A DNA stretch of 64,000 bases from Jatrophihabitans cynanchi (GTDB taxonomy: Bacteria; Actinomycetota; Actinomycetes; Mycobacteriales; Jatrophihabitantaceae): contig NZ_CP097463.1 in the NCBI RefSeq assembly GCF_027247405.1, forward strand, positions 930,001-994,000, in the 5' to 3' direction. This document shows positions 1-8,098 of the stretch, piece by piece (within the stretch, counting starts at the first letter, position 1; every line of letters begins with the position of its first letter). The notes below the pieces were generated by a model that worked only from the letters and a program-made list of their open reading frames with translations, searched no databases and had not been told where the DNA came from. The translations under genes were made by a program, and so were the position numbers.

Positions 1-110
1 GGGAAGCCGGCGAGGGTCAGCACGAACAGCACCAGGCTGGCGACGGCGAGCCCGGTCGCAGCACCCGCCCACAGCAGGAGCCGGAGCCGGTTGAGCAGTT
101 CCTGACGCAT
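1..110 (-). CDS. N-terminal fragment of a small membrane protein (cut by window edge)
   Basis: An ATG at 110 reads leftward off the window for 36 codons, starting MRQELLNRLRLLLW and followed by an Ala/Val/Leu-rich stretch that forms one probable membrane helix (about residues 10-36). An AGGAG lies 6 bases before the start, which is good start evidence. The family cannot be named from this fragment. It is divergent from the MMPL gene and may share the 111-330 intergenic region with it. Confidence 0.5.
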   Translation of the reverse strand, partial: MRQELLNRLRLLLWAGAATGLAVASLVLFVLTLAGF

Positions 111-269
111 CCGACACTCCTGAGGCTTCGCGGTGTTCGCAGTGTTCGCGGTGCCTCCATCCTGACCCACCTTCGTGGCCGGGGTGGTGGTGCTAACTCC
201 ACCGTGCCTGGGGAGCGAGCACCCGTGTGTGCGGCAGGTCCGGACGGCAACGTGAGGTTCGGCCGGCAA

Positions 270-310
270 GCCGTCCGCAACAGATGCCGTCCGCAGCAGA
301 TGCCGTCCGA
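270..310 (+). repeat. Three GCCGTCCG iterons with 16-base period upstream of the MMPL gene
   Basis: GCCGTCCGC occurs at 270-278 and 286-294 and GCCGTCCGA at 302-310, exactly 16 bases apart, ending 20 bases before the MMPL start. The same 9-mer is repeated twice with a 15-base period at 17401-17424. This could be a regulator-binding array or simple slippage. The rest of 111-330 shows no gene. Confidence 0.5.
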
Positions 311-330
311 AACCCGAGAGAGGCGCAGCC

Positions 331-2547
331 GTGTCCCAAGCCCCCGCCACCACCCGCAGGCCGGCCACCGTCCGGGTGGCCCGCTGGAGCGCCACCCACC
401 CGTGGCGCGCGATCGCGCTGTGGCTGGTGTTCGTCAGCGCCTGCATCGCGATCGGCAACCTGTCGGGCCTGCGCACGATCTCCGAGGTCGACGCCACGCC
501 CGGGCAGGCCGGGCATGCGGCCAAGCTGGTCCACGACTCCGGACTGAGCGAGCCGGCCACCGAGGACGTGCTGATCACCGCCCGGTCGGGCACGCTCGAT
601 CACGCCGCCGCCGCCAGGGCCGCCCACGACGTGCGCAGCAGGATGGCCGTCCTGCCCGAGGTGGCGAAGGTCGACGCGCCGGTGACGGCGAAGAACGGCG
701 CCGCGGTGCTCGTCGAGGTCACGCTGCGCGGCAATCCCGGCGACGCGCGCGATCGCGTCGGCCCGCTGCTGGACACGACCGCCAAGACGCAGCAGGCGTT
801 CCCGGCGCTGCGCGTGGAGCAGGCCGGTGCGGCCTCGCTGACCAACGCGGTCAACGATCAGGTGAGCAGCGACCTCGGCGCGGCGGCGGACTTCAGCCTG
901 CCGGTCACCCTGGTCATCCTGCTCGTCGCGTTCGGGGCCATCCTCGCCGCCGGCGTCCCGGTGCTGCTCGCGCTGTCCGCGGTCGGCTCGGCGACCGGGC
1001 TGTCCGCGCTGGTCTCGCACCTGATCCCCGATTCCGGCAGTACCTCCTCGATGATCCTGCTGATGGGCATGGCCGTCGGCGTCGACTACTCGCTGTTCTA
1101 CGTCAAGCGGGCACGCAGCGAACGACACCGCCATGGGCGCAGTCACCTGGACGCGATCGAGATCGCCGCCGAGACGTCCGGGCACTCGGTGATCGTGTCC
1201 GGCCTCGCCGTGATCGTCGCGATGCTCGGGCTGTTCGTGGTCGGCGACCCGGTGTTCGCCTCTCTGGCGGCCGGCTCGATCATCGTGGTCGCCGTCGCGG
1301 TGCTCAGCTCGCTCACCGTGCTGCCCGCGGTGCTCGTCAAGCTCGGCCGCCGCATCGACCGTCCCCGCGTGCCGGTGCTGTGGCGCTGGTCCACGGCCGA
1401 CCGCGAGCCCCGGCTGCTGCCGTGGCTGCTGCGTCCGGCGCTGACCCGGCCCGGCCGCACGCTGCTGATCTCGGTGCTCGCGCTCGGTGCGCTCGCCGTG
1501 CCCGCGCTGTCGATGCGCCTGCAGAGCGACACGCTGCAGACCCTGCCGCAGTCGATCGGCGAGACGCACGCGTTCGCGCGGCTCACCGCGGCGTTCCCGA
1601 GCCGGTCGACCACGCACTACATCGTGGTGCAGGCACCGGCCGGCGAGAGCGGTGCGGTGGCGGCGCGGTTGCGCGAGCTGGCCGGCCGGCTGGACGGCGA
1701 CGCGCTGTTCGTCGCCGGCAGTGGTGAGGTGCGCACGTCCGCCGATCACACCGTGCACGTGCTGCAGATCGCGACGGACCGCGACCCGGAGTCGGGCGCC
1801 GCCCGTGACAGCGTGCGCCAACTGCGCGGCACGCTCGTGCCGGGCGCCGTGCGCGGGCTGCACGACGTGCACTGGGCGGTCGGCGGGGAGACCGCGACGA
1901 GCCTGGACACCGACACCGCGCTGTCGAACGCGCTGCCGTGGGTGATCGGCTTCGTGGTGCTGCTGACCATGCTGATCATGGGCTGGGTGTTCCGCTCAGC
2001 GCTCATCGCGCTGAGCACCGCGCTGATCAACCTGTTGTCGGCCGGAGCGGCGTTCGGCGTACTGGTGCTGACGTTCCAGCACACCTGGGCCGAGAAGCTG
2101 CTGGACTTCCGCTCCACCGGGGCGGTGATCAACTGGATCCCGCTGTTCACCTTCGCCGTGCTGTTCGGCCTGTCGATGGACTACCACGTGTTCGTGCTGA
2201 ACCACGTCCGCGAGGCGGTGGCCGGCGGGATGAGCACGCGGCACGCGGTGCGCGCCGGCATCACCCGCTCGGCCGGGACGGTGACCAGCGCCGCCCTGGT
2301 GATGGTGTCGGTCTTCGCGATCTTCGCGGCGCTGCACATGGTCGAGATGAAGCAACTCGGCTTCACGCTGGCGGTGGCGGTGCTCATCGACGCGCTGGTG
2401 GTGCGGGTGATCGTGCTGCCCTCGCTGCTGACCCTGCTGGGGCGGTGGACCTGGTGGCCCGGGTCAGCCTTCGCTCAGCGGCATCGGCCCGTACACCTCG
2501 GTGGGGCCGTCGAACAGCCGCACCTGGACCACGCCGGCGTCGGCTAG
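331..2547 (+). CDS. MMPL/RND-family transporter
   Basis: A 738-residue polytopic protein of the MMPL family, proton-driven exporters of lipids or drugs in the plasma membrane of actinobacteria. It has the typical duplicated layout: one N-terminal helix, an exposed loop, a helix bundle with GMAVGVDYSLFYVKR (about 246-260), then a second loop and bundle with FGLSMDYHVFVLNH (about 612-625). The Asp-Tyr pairs are the family's proton-relay positions. The GTG start at 331 follows GAGAGAGGCGCAGCC. The last ~28 residues read antisense through the convergent gene at 2464-2673, so the true domain ends near 2460. The substrate is unknown; no polyketide or lipid synthesis genes are adjacent. Confidence 0.88.
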   Translation: MSQAPATTRRPATVRVARWSATHPWRAIALWLVFVSACIAIGNLSGLRTISEVDATPGQAGHAAKLVHDSGLSEPATEDVLITARSGTLDHAAAARAAHDVRSRMAVLPEVAKVDAPVTAKNGAAVLVEVTLRGNPGDARDRVGPLLDTTAKTQQAFPALRVEQAGAASLTNAVNDQVSSDLGAAADFSLPVTLVILLVAFGAILAAGVPVLLALSAVGSATGLSALVSHLIPDSGSTSSMILLMGMAVGVDYSLFYVKRARSERHRHGRSHLDAIEIAAETSGHSVIVSGLAVIVAMLGLFVVGDPVFASLAAGSIIVVAVAVLSSLTVLPAVLVKLGRRIDRPRVPVLWRWSTADREPRLLPWLLRPALTRPGRTLLISVLALGALAVPALSMRLQSDTLQTLPQSIGETHAFARLTAAFPSRSTTHYIVVQAPAGESGAVAARLRELAGRLDGDALFVAGSGEVRTSADHTVHVLQIATDRDPESGAARDSVRQLRGTLVPGAVRGLHDVHWAVGGETATSLDTDTALSNALPWVIGFVVLLTMLIMGWVFRSALIALSTALINLLSAGAAFGVLVLTFQHTWAEKLLDFRSTGAVINWIPLFTFAVLFGLSMDYHVFVLNHVREAVAGGMSTRHAVRAGITRSAGTVTSAALVMVSVFAIFAALHMVEMKQLGFTLAVAVLIDALVVRVIVLPSLLTLLGRWTWWPGSAFAQRHRPVHLGGAVEQPHLDHAGVG

Positions 2548-2673
2548 CTGACGCCACTGCTCGCCGAGCCAGCTCTCCGCGTCGGACTGGTTCTGGTGCG
2601 CGGGCTGGGCGGACGGCGCCGGGCTGGACAGCTCGGCGCCGTCGGCGTCCTCGAACCGCCACGTCCAGGCCAT
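2464..2673 (-). CDS. Small conserved actinobacterial protein of unknown function
   Basis: A 69-residue acidic protein starting MAWTWRFEDADG, with NQSDAESWLGEQW and a C-terminal VYGPMPL. This pattern (a W-rich start, DAESWLGE, then a GV-x-V-x-LF strand and YGPM) is familiar from short hypothetical proteins common in Actinomycetota; no function is known. It overlaps the 3' end of the MMPL gene tail-to-tail by 84 bases. Because its own sequence is the conserved one, the MMPL tail is probably the non-conserved extension. Confidence 0.7.
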   Translation of the reverse strand: MAWTWRFEDADGAELSSPAPSAQPAHQNQSDAESWLGEQWRQLADAGVVQVRLFDGPTEVYGPMPLSEG

Positions 2674-2752
2674 GCGCCGCCTCCGGTGTCAGGTTGCCGT
2701 GTGAGCTACGACCCTAGCGGGCACCCCCGGTTGACCTGCGCTCACGTCGTGT

Positions 2753-2870
2753 GGTGGCATTCGAAACGCACAACCCATCCTGGACGGGGGAAGCCGGTCG
2801 AAATCCGGCACTGACCCGCAACCGTGAGGTTCCGCAGCGTCATCGTGGGACGAGTCGGAATGCCTGCCCG
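2753..2870 (+). promoter_or_regulatory. Cobalamin (adenosylcobalamin-type) riboswitch
   Basis: The conserved core of the cobalamin riboswitch is readable: GAAGCCGG at 2790-2797, the AAATCCGGCACTGACCCGCA block at about 2801-2820 followed by ACCGTGAG, then the 3' B12-box-like GAGTCGGAATGCCTGCC at 2852-2868. The 5' GGTGGCAT (2753-2760) can pair with ATGCC (2859-2863) to close the structure. It lies about 145 bases before an operon for a putative cobalamin ECF transporter, which fits repression by the vitamin. The exact 5' edge is inferred; no convincing promoter was identified in 2674-2750. Confidence 0.9.
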
Positions 2871-2987
2871 GGACACCGCTCCACAAACACGCCGTCGAGG
2901 TCGCGGCGCGGAGTCCGTGTGGGTGCGCCAGACCGGTTGCCCGCCCATGCGCGCGCCGGCCCGGTGCGGCCAGGCGACTCACGCCCT

Positions 2988-3007
2988 GGCCCCTTCCACG
3001 AAGGGCC
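2988..3007 (+). promoter_or_regulatory. Stem-loop covering the ribosome binding site after the riboswitch
   Basis: GGCCCCTT (2988-2995) and AAGGGCC (3001-3007) form a 7-bp stem with one bulged C and a 5-base loop. The 3' arm contains AAGGG, the only good Shine-Dalgarno sequence (8 bases before ATG 3014). This is what a translation-blocking expression platform of a cobalamin riboswitch should look like. The coupling to the aptamer is inferred. Confidence 0.55.
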
Positions 3008-3013
3008 GCACCC

Positions 3014-4558
3014 ATGTCCGTCCGTCTCCCGTTCGCCGCGGCGGTGGCAGCACTGGCCGCCACCGCGCTGTTCGTGTCCTCTCCCGCGGTCGCCGCACCG
3101 CAGGCGCCGGCCACCACCACCTCCCCGACCGTCGCCGCCGCCGGCTGGCTCGCGCACCAGTTCGTCGACGGGAATCACTTCACGTACCCGAAGACGCCTG
3201 GCTCGTCGACCGCCTACTACTGGGGCGGCCTGACCGCCAGCGGGTTGTTCGCGCTCGCGGCCGCGAAGGTCGGCTCGGACCAGATGGAACAGGTGCTGCA
3301 CTACATGGGCACGCAGGCCAAGGGCGACGCGAACCTGGGCACCGGGATGTCACCGGGTCCCTACGACGGCTCGGTCGCGACGTACGCGCTCGCAGCCGAG
3401 GTGAGCGGTGCGAACCCTGCTGATTTCGGCCCCGATCACCTGAACCTGCAGCAGGCCCTGGCCGACGACGAGTGCACGGCCGTGTCGGCACCGGCGAGCA
3501 GTACGGACTACACGACCCCGACGTGTCCTGGCATCGGGAGCGCGCGCAACATCTTCTCCAGCGTGTCCGAGTCGCTCGCCATCCTGGCGCAGGCGCGGGG
3601 CGGCCAGCAGCCCTCTGCCGCGGCAAGCACGTACTTCCTGTCCCTGCAGTGCCCGGGCGGCGGGTTCACCGGCCTGACCACGAAGTGCACCACTGACACG
3701 AACGCGTCGGTGGACGAGACCGCGTACGCGGTGATGGCGCTGCAGGCGCTCGGCGGGCACTCCACGGAGCTCGGCAGAGCCGCCACGTGGCTGCTCGGGC
3801 AGCGCTCGCGGGCCGGCTACTGGGTGGCTCAGGGCGGCCCGGACGTGGACTCGACCGGCCTAGCCGCCGCCGCGCTCGACGGTGTCGGCAAGGACGTGGC
3901 GAGCTCGCGAACGTGGCTGGCCTCCCAGCAGGTGACGGACGGGCCGACGGTCGGGGTGGGGGCGCGCCGCGGGGCGCTGAAGTTCCAGGGCGCCTTCGAC
4001 GCCTCGTCGTCGATCAAGGCCACCGCCGACGGCGTGCTGGGACTGGCCGAGCACGCCTCGCTCGCGACGCTGACCGCCGCGGGCGCGAGCGCGACCGTGC
4101 CGGTGCTCGCGCTGGCACGGCCGGCGCTCGAATCCGCCTCGGTGCGCCAGGGTGGCGCGCAGACGATCACCGGCACCGGCTTCGCCGCCGGCGAGAAGGT
4201 GTCCGGAGTCCTGCACTCCGCGCCGGTCGCGCTCGGGACGGTGCGCGCCGATTCGAGAGGGACGGTGCGGTTGCACTTCACCGTGCCGCGCACCCTGGCG
4301 CCCGGCACGCACACGGTCGTGCTCACCGGGCAGTCCGGGCTGAGCAGCCGGACGTCGTTCACGGTCACCGCGGCAGCGGTCACGACCGCGCCGACCACCG
4401 CCCAGAACGGGGTCGACGCGAGCAACTGCGACCCGGCCCAGCTGGCCTGCACCGGCCGTGACGGCCGGCAGACCCGTGCCGAACTGGTACTCGGCGCCGG
4501 GCTGGTGCTGCTCGGCGGCCTGGCCACGTACGCCGGACGGCGCCGGCGCCGTCCGTGA
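3014..4558 (+). CDS. Secreted alpha/alpha-barrel (prenyltransferase-repeat) protein with sortase-like LACTG tail; putative cobalamin-binding, intrinsic-factor-like
   Basis: 514 residues. Signal peptide 1-28 (ends AVA-AP); helical prenyltransferase/squalene-oxidase-type repeats about 40-350 (e.g. SLQCPGGGF at 210-218, DETAYAVMALQALGG at 234-248, TAYYWGGLTASGLFAL at 66-81); an Ig-like domain about 366-452; then LACTG at 477-481, a hydrophobic helix 490-508 and an RRRRRP tail. The tail matches LAxTG class E sortase substrates. Cysteine pairs C154/C171 and C213/C225 could form disulfides outside the cell. The same alpha6/alpha6 barrel fold makes the N-terminal domain of animal intrinsic factor and transcobalamin. 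The riboswitch and the ECF operon around it point to cobalamin capture at the cell surface. A cyclase role is unlikely: no DxDD/DDTAE motif and the protein is exported. Function is inferred. Confidence 0.8.
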   Translation: MSVRLPFAAAVAALAATALFVSSPAVAAPQAPATTTSPTVAAAGWLAHQFVDGNHFTYPKTPGSSTAYYWGGLTASGLFALAAAKVGSDQMEQVLHYMGTQAKGDANLGTGMSPGPYDGSVATYALAAEVSGANPADFGPDHLNLQQALADDECTAVSAPASSTDYTTPTCPGIGSARNIFSSVSESLAILAQARGGQQPSAAASTYFLSLQCPGGGFTGLTTKCTTDTNASVDETAYAVMALQALGGHSTELGRAATWLLGQRSRAGYWVAQGGPDVDSTGLAAAALDGVGKDVASSRTWLASQQVTDGPTVGVGARRGALKFQGAFDASSSIKATADGVLGLAEHASLATLTAAGASATVPVLALARPALESASVRQGGAQTITGTGFAAGEKVSGVLHSAPVALGTVRADSRGTVRLHFTVPRTLAPGTHTVVLTGQSGLSSRTSFTVTAAAVTTAPTTAQNGVDASNCDPAQLACTGRDGRQTRAELVLGAGLVLLGGLATYAGRRRRRP

Positions 4559-5382
4559 CAGCGCGAGCGCTCCGGCTCGTCGCGGCGGCAGCACTCGGTG
4601 CCGCCGCGACCGCCGGGCTGCAGGCAGCACCGGCGAGTGCCGCGCCGACGCACGTAGCAGTCGTGGTCGCGGGCGATCGAGCGGTGTGCGTCGACTGGCA
4701 CAGCGGTATGACGGGGGCGGACGTGCTGGTGGCGGCGGTCCATGTCACCTGGGGCAACCGCGCGCCGTACACCGGCATGGTGCTGCAGATCGACGGCCGC
4801 CCCAGCGCGCCCGACCCGCAGCAGGCCTACTGGGCCTACTTCCGCAACGGCGTGTACAGCTCGGCCGGTCCGGCGTCGACGAAGCCCGCGGCAGGGTCGG
4901 TGGAGGGCTGGTCCTACGTGCCGGCGAACGGGTCCACGCCACCGCCGCCGTCCGGCAGCTACGCGTCCATCTGCGGCGGACAGGACCCGACCCCTGCACC
5001 GAGCCGGCCGCGCGGCAGCACGCACCAGCCGCCGGCGAGTTCCACCCACCGCGCGCCGGCGACGTCGAGCTCGCCCCGCACCAGGCAGCCGGCCGGCACC
5101 ACGGCCGACACCGCGCGCTCCCCGGCTTCGACTACGCGCGCCGCGCGCACGTCGACCGTGGCAGCACCGAAGCCGACCGCGACGCCGTCGAACACCCCCA
5201 CATCCCTGCGCACCGGCGACACCGCGAGCAGCACCGCCGCAGTGCCGGCGCAGGCCGCGCAGCGGCCGCAGCAGACGTCGCGTTCGGCGTTCCCGCCGTG
5301 GGGAACGGCGCTCGCGGTCGGCGCGATCGCCGTGCTGGGCGGGGCCGGTTACTGGTTCAGCAGACGCCGGGCCGGGCCGTGA
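4555..5382 (+). CDS. Membrane-anchored DUF4430-like (transcobalamin C-terminal-like) surface protein
   Basis: 275 residues. Signal peptide 1-30; a compact domain 31-141 with C45 and C140 as a likely disulfide and YWAYFRNG at 92-99, the hallmark strand of DUF4430 domains; a Pro/Thr/Ser/Ala linker 142-245; a membrane helix 249-268; and an Arg-rich tail. DUF4430 is the domain that follows the helical barrel in intrinsic factor and transcobalamin. The GTG start overlaps the previous stop (GTGA), so synthesis is probably coupled to the barrel protein at about equal amounts. The proposed role is the second half of a cobalamin clamp handing substrate to the ECF transporter. The domain match is by eye and is the weak point. 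Confidence 0.7.
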   Translation: MTARALRLVAAAALGAAATAGLQAAPASAAPTHVAVVVAGDRAVCVDWHSGMTGADVLVAAVHVTWGNRAPYTGMVLQIDGRPSAPDPQQAYWAYFRNGVYSSAGPASTKPAAGSVEGWSYVPANGSTPPPPSGSYASICGGQDPTPAPSRPRGSTHQPPASSTHRAPATSSSPRTRQPAGTTADTARSPASTTRAARTSTVAAPKPTATPSNTPTSLRTGDTASSTAAVPAQAAQRPQQTSRSAFPPWGTALAVGAIAVLGGAGYWFSRRRAGP

Positions 5383-6473
5383 CCGCGCTGCCCCGCTTGC
5401 TGCACCCGGCGGCCTGGTGGCTGTGGGCGCTCGGCCTGGCGTACGCCGCGATGCGCACGACGAATCCCCTGCTGCTGCTGGAGATCGCGACGGTTGCCGG
5501 GGTGGTGGTGAGTGCCCGCAGGGGGCAGGCGCCGTGGGCGAACGCGTACGGGCTGCTGCTCAAGTTCGGCGCGGTCACGGTCGTGCTCACGATGGCTCTG
5601 CAACTGCTGATCGGTGTCCGCGTTCCCGGCCATGTGCTGTTCCGCCTGCCGACGGTGGCGTTACCGTCGTGGCTGAACGGGCTCTCGCTCGGCGGGCCGA
5701 TCACCGGCGAGGCGGTGCTGAACGCGTTCACCGCCGGGCTGCGGCTCGCCGTCCTGGTCGCCTGCTTCGGTGCCGCGAACGCGTTGGCTCACCCGGCGCG
5801 GCTGGTGCGCATCCTGCCCGCGGCGCTCTACGAGGTGGGTGTGGCGATCGTGGTCGCGATGACGTTCGTGCCGCAGCTCGCCGAGTCGGTGGTGCGGGTG
5901 CGCGCGGCGCAGCGGCTGCGCGGGCGGCCGATGACCGGTCTACGCGGGCTGCGCGGCATCGCCGTACCGGTGCTGGAGGAAGCGCTGGAGCGTGCGATTC
6001 ACCTTGCCGCGTCGATGGATTCGCGCGGGTACGGCCGTCGCGCCGAACGCTCGGCCATGGCCCGCCGGGCGAGCGCGGCGGCGCTGCTGCTCGGGCTCGC
6101 CGGCGCGGTGGCCGGCACCTACCAGGTGATCGGCGGCGCTCGCGATCACGGTGTGGGGCTGGCGTTGCTGGTCGCCGGTCCGGCGGTGGCGCTTGCCGGT
6201 GGCCTGCTGGCCGGCAGCAGAGGGCGACGCACCCGGTACCGTCCGGACCACTGGCGCTGGGCCGAGACGCTCGTGGTGGGGTGCGCGGCCGCCGTGGTCG
6301 TGGCCTACCAGATCACCGTGGCCGGCTCCCCCGCCGCCGGCGTCCCGTTCGCCTGGCCGGGGCTGGAGTTGGTGCCGTTCCTGGCCACGCTCGTCGCGGC
6401 GCTGCCCGCCCTTGCCACGCCTCCGGTGCCGACCGCGACGACGCGCGCGCGGCTGGCGGTGGCGGCACCGTGA
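5379..6473 (+). CDS. ECF transporter transmembrane component EcfT (CbiQ family)
   Basis: 364 residues from a GTG overlapping the previous stop. It has N-terminal hydrophobic helices and the two conserved coupling-helix Ala-Arg-Gly-like motifs, RAAQRLRG and SMDSRGYG, by which EcfT contacts the ATPases. The C-terminal helices (about 235-360) extend past the usual ~260-residue family length. It is the membrane scaffold joining the S component and the ATPase. Its position directly after the two surface proteins and before EcfA and S supports a dedicated (group I-like) transporter rather than a shared module. Confidence 0.85.
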   Translation: MTALPRLLHPAAWWLWALGLAYAAMRTTNPLLLLEIATVAGVVVSARRGQAPWANAYGLLLKFGAVTVVLTMALQLLIGVRVPGHVLFRLPTVALPSWLNGLSLGGPITGEAVLNAFTAGLRLAVLVACFGAANALAHPARLVRILPAALYEVGVAIVVAMTFVPQLAESVVRVRAAQRLRGRPMTGLRGLRGIAVPVLEEALERAIHLAASMDSRGYGRRAERSAMARRASAAALLLGLAGAVAGTYQVIGGARDHGVGLALLVAGPAVALAGGLLAGSRGRRTRYRPDHWRWAETLVVGCAAAVVVAYQITVAGSPAAGVPFAWPGLELVPFLATLVAALPALATPPVPTATTRARLAVAAP

Positions 6474-8098
6474 TCGAGTTCGAGCGGGTGAGCGTCAGCT
6501 ACGACGGTGCCGAGGCGCCCGTGCTGCGCGAGGTCGACCTGCTGCTGCCCGAGGGCGAGCTGTGCCTGGTCGTAGGCAGCACCGGCAGCGGCAAGTCCAC
6601 CCTGCTCGGTTGCGTCAACGGCCTCGTCCCGCACTTCACCGGCGGGCGGCTGTCCGGGCGGGTCACGGTTGCCGGACGCGACACCCGCACCCATCCGCCA
6701 CGCGAGCTCGCCGACGTCGTCGGGGTCGTCGGGCAGAACCCGTCCGCCTCGTTCGTCGCCGACACCGTCGAGGACGAGCTGGCCTACACGATGGAGTCGC
6801 TCGGCCTCGCGCCGGACGTCATGCGGCGGCGCGTCGAGGACACCCTGGACCTGCTCGGGTTGGTGGAGCTGCGTGACCGTCCGGTCTCGACGCTGTCCGG
6901 CGGGCAGGCACAGCGCGTGGCGATCGGCGCCGTGCTCACGGCTCACCCGCGGGTGCTCGTGCTGGACGAGCCGACCTCCGCACTGGACCCGTCGGCAGCC
7001 GAAGACGTGCTGGCTGCGGTGCAGCGGCTGGTGCACGACCTGGGCCTGACCGTGCTGATGGCCGAGCACCGGCTCGAACGCGTCGTGCAGTACGCGGACA
7101 CCGTGCTGTGGCTGCCCGGCGGCGGCGCACCGGTCGAGTTCGGCGCGCCGCCGGCGCTGATGGCGCGCACCCCGATCGCGCCGCCGGTGGTCGAGCTCGG
7201 GCGCGCGCTGGGCTGGGACCCGCTGCCGCTCACCGTGCGCGATGCCCGCCGCCCGGCCGTCGCCCTGCGCGAGCGGCTTCCCGCGACACCGCGGCCGACC
7301 GCGCGGCCGGTCGCCGGCGAGGTGCTCGCGCACGCGCACCGCCTGTCCGTGCGCTACGGCACGGTGGGCGCGCTGCGCGAGGTGGACGTGCAGGTGCGCG
7401 CCGGTGAGGTGCTGGCGCTGATGGGACGCAACGGGGCCGGCAAGTCGAGCCTGCTGGCCGCGTTCACCGGCTCGGTGCGCCCCGCCGGCGGGGAGGCGCG
7501 CGTCGGCGGGCTGGATCCGCGTGGGCTGCGCGGGCGGGCGCTGACCGACCGCGTCGGGCTGGTTCCGCAGCAGCCCGCCGACCTGCTCTACGGCGAGACG
7601 GTGGCCGCCGAGTGCGCGCAGGCGGACCGGGACGCCGCCGCCCCGGCCGGCACCTGCGCCCGGCTGCTGCTGCGCATCGCCGGCGAACTGGACGGCGACC
7701 GGCACCCGCGCGACCTGTCCGAGGGGCAGCGGCTGGCGCTCGCGCTCGCCGTGGTGCTCGCATCGGCGCCGCCACTCGTCCTGCTCGACGAGCCGACCCG
7801 CGGACTGGACTACCCGGCGAAGACGCGACTGGTCGCGGTGCTGCGGGAGCTCGCCGCCGACTGGCACGCCGTCGTGCTGGCAACGCACGACGTCGAACTG
7901 GCCGCCGAGGTGAGCAGCCGCACGATCGTGCTCGCCGACGGCGAGGTGGTCGCCGACGGGCCGAGCCGAGAGGTGGTGCTGCAGACGCCGATGTTCGCGC
8001 CACAGGTGGCCAAGATCCTCGCGCCGCTGCCGTACCTGACCGTGCCGGACGTCGTCGAGACGCTCGCCGCGGCGCACGTCGAGAGCGAGGCCGGGTGA
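6470..8098 (+). CDS. Fused double ATPase of ECF transporter (EcfA-EcfA')
   Basis: 542 residues with two complete ABC ATPase halves. Half 1: Walker A GSTGSGKST (36-44), signature LSGGQ (142-146), Walker B with DE at 166-167. Half 2: Walker A GRNGAGKSS (319-327), signature-like LSEGQ, Walker B LVLLDEP with D at about 440. Fusion of EcfA and EcfA' is common in actinobacterial ECF loci. It powers transport with EcfT. GTG start in a GTGA overlap with ecfT; the stop overlaps the next start in the same way. Confidence 0.88.
   Translation: MIEFERVSVSYDGAEAPVLREVDLLLPEGELCLVVGSTGSGKSTLLGCVNGLVPHFTGGRLSGRVTVAGRDTRTHPPRELADVVGVVGQNPSASFVADTVEDELAYTMESLGLAPDVMRRRVEDTLDLLGLVELRDRPVSTLSGGQAQRVAIGAVLTAHPRVLVLDEPTSALDPSAAEDVLAAVQRLVHDLGLTVLMAEHRLERVVQYADTVLWLPGGGAPVEFGAPPALMARTPIAPPVVELGRALGWDPLPLTVRDARRPAVALRERLPATPRPTARPVAGEVLAHAHRLSVRYGTVGALREVDVQVRAGEVLALMGRNGAGKSSLLAAFTGSVRPAGGEARVGGLDPRGLRGRALTDRVGLVPQQPADLLYGETVAAECAQADRDAAAPAGTCARLLLRIAGELDGDRHPRDLSEGQRLALALAVVLASAPPLVLLDEPTRGLDYPAKTRLVAVLRELAADWHAVVLATHDVELAAEVSSRTIVLADGEVVADGPSREVVLQTPMFAPQVAKILAPLPYLTVPDVVETLAAAHVESEAG

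Noticed and set aside
193-1872. A 559-codon open frame on the minus strand opposite the MMPL gene
   Set aside because: Arg/His/Gly/Gln-rich composition without any domain pattern; typical antisense shadow of a GC-rich gene.
2731-2760. TTGACC-18-TGGCAT as promoter of the riboswitch
   Set aside because: The proposed -10 lies within the aptamer's 5' strand, so transcription would have to begin after the structure starts.
3014-4558. Terpene cyclase/squalene-hopene cyclase for the barrel protein
   Set aside because: It has a signal peptide and a wall-anchor tail, lacks the acidic cyclase motif, and sits behind a cobalamin riboswitch.
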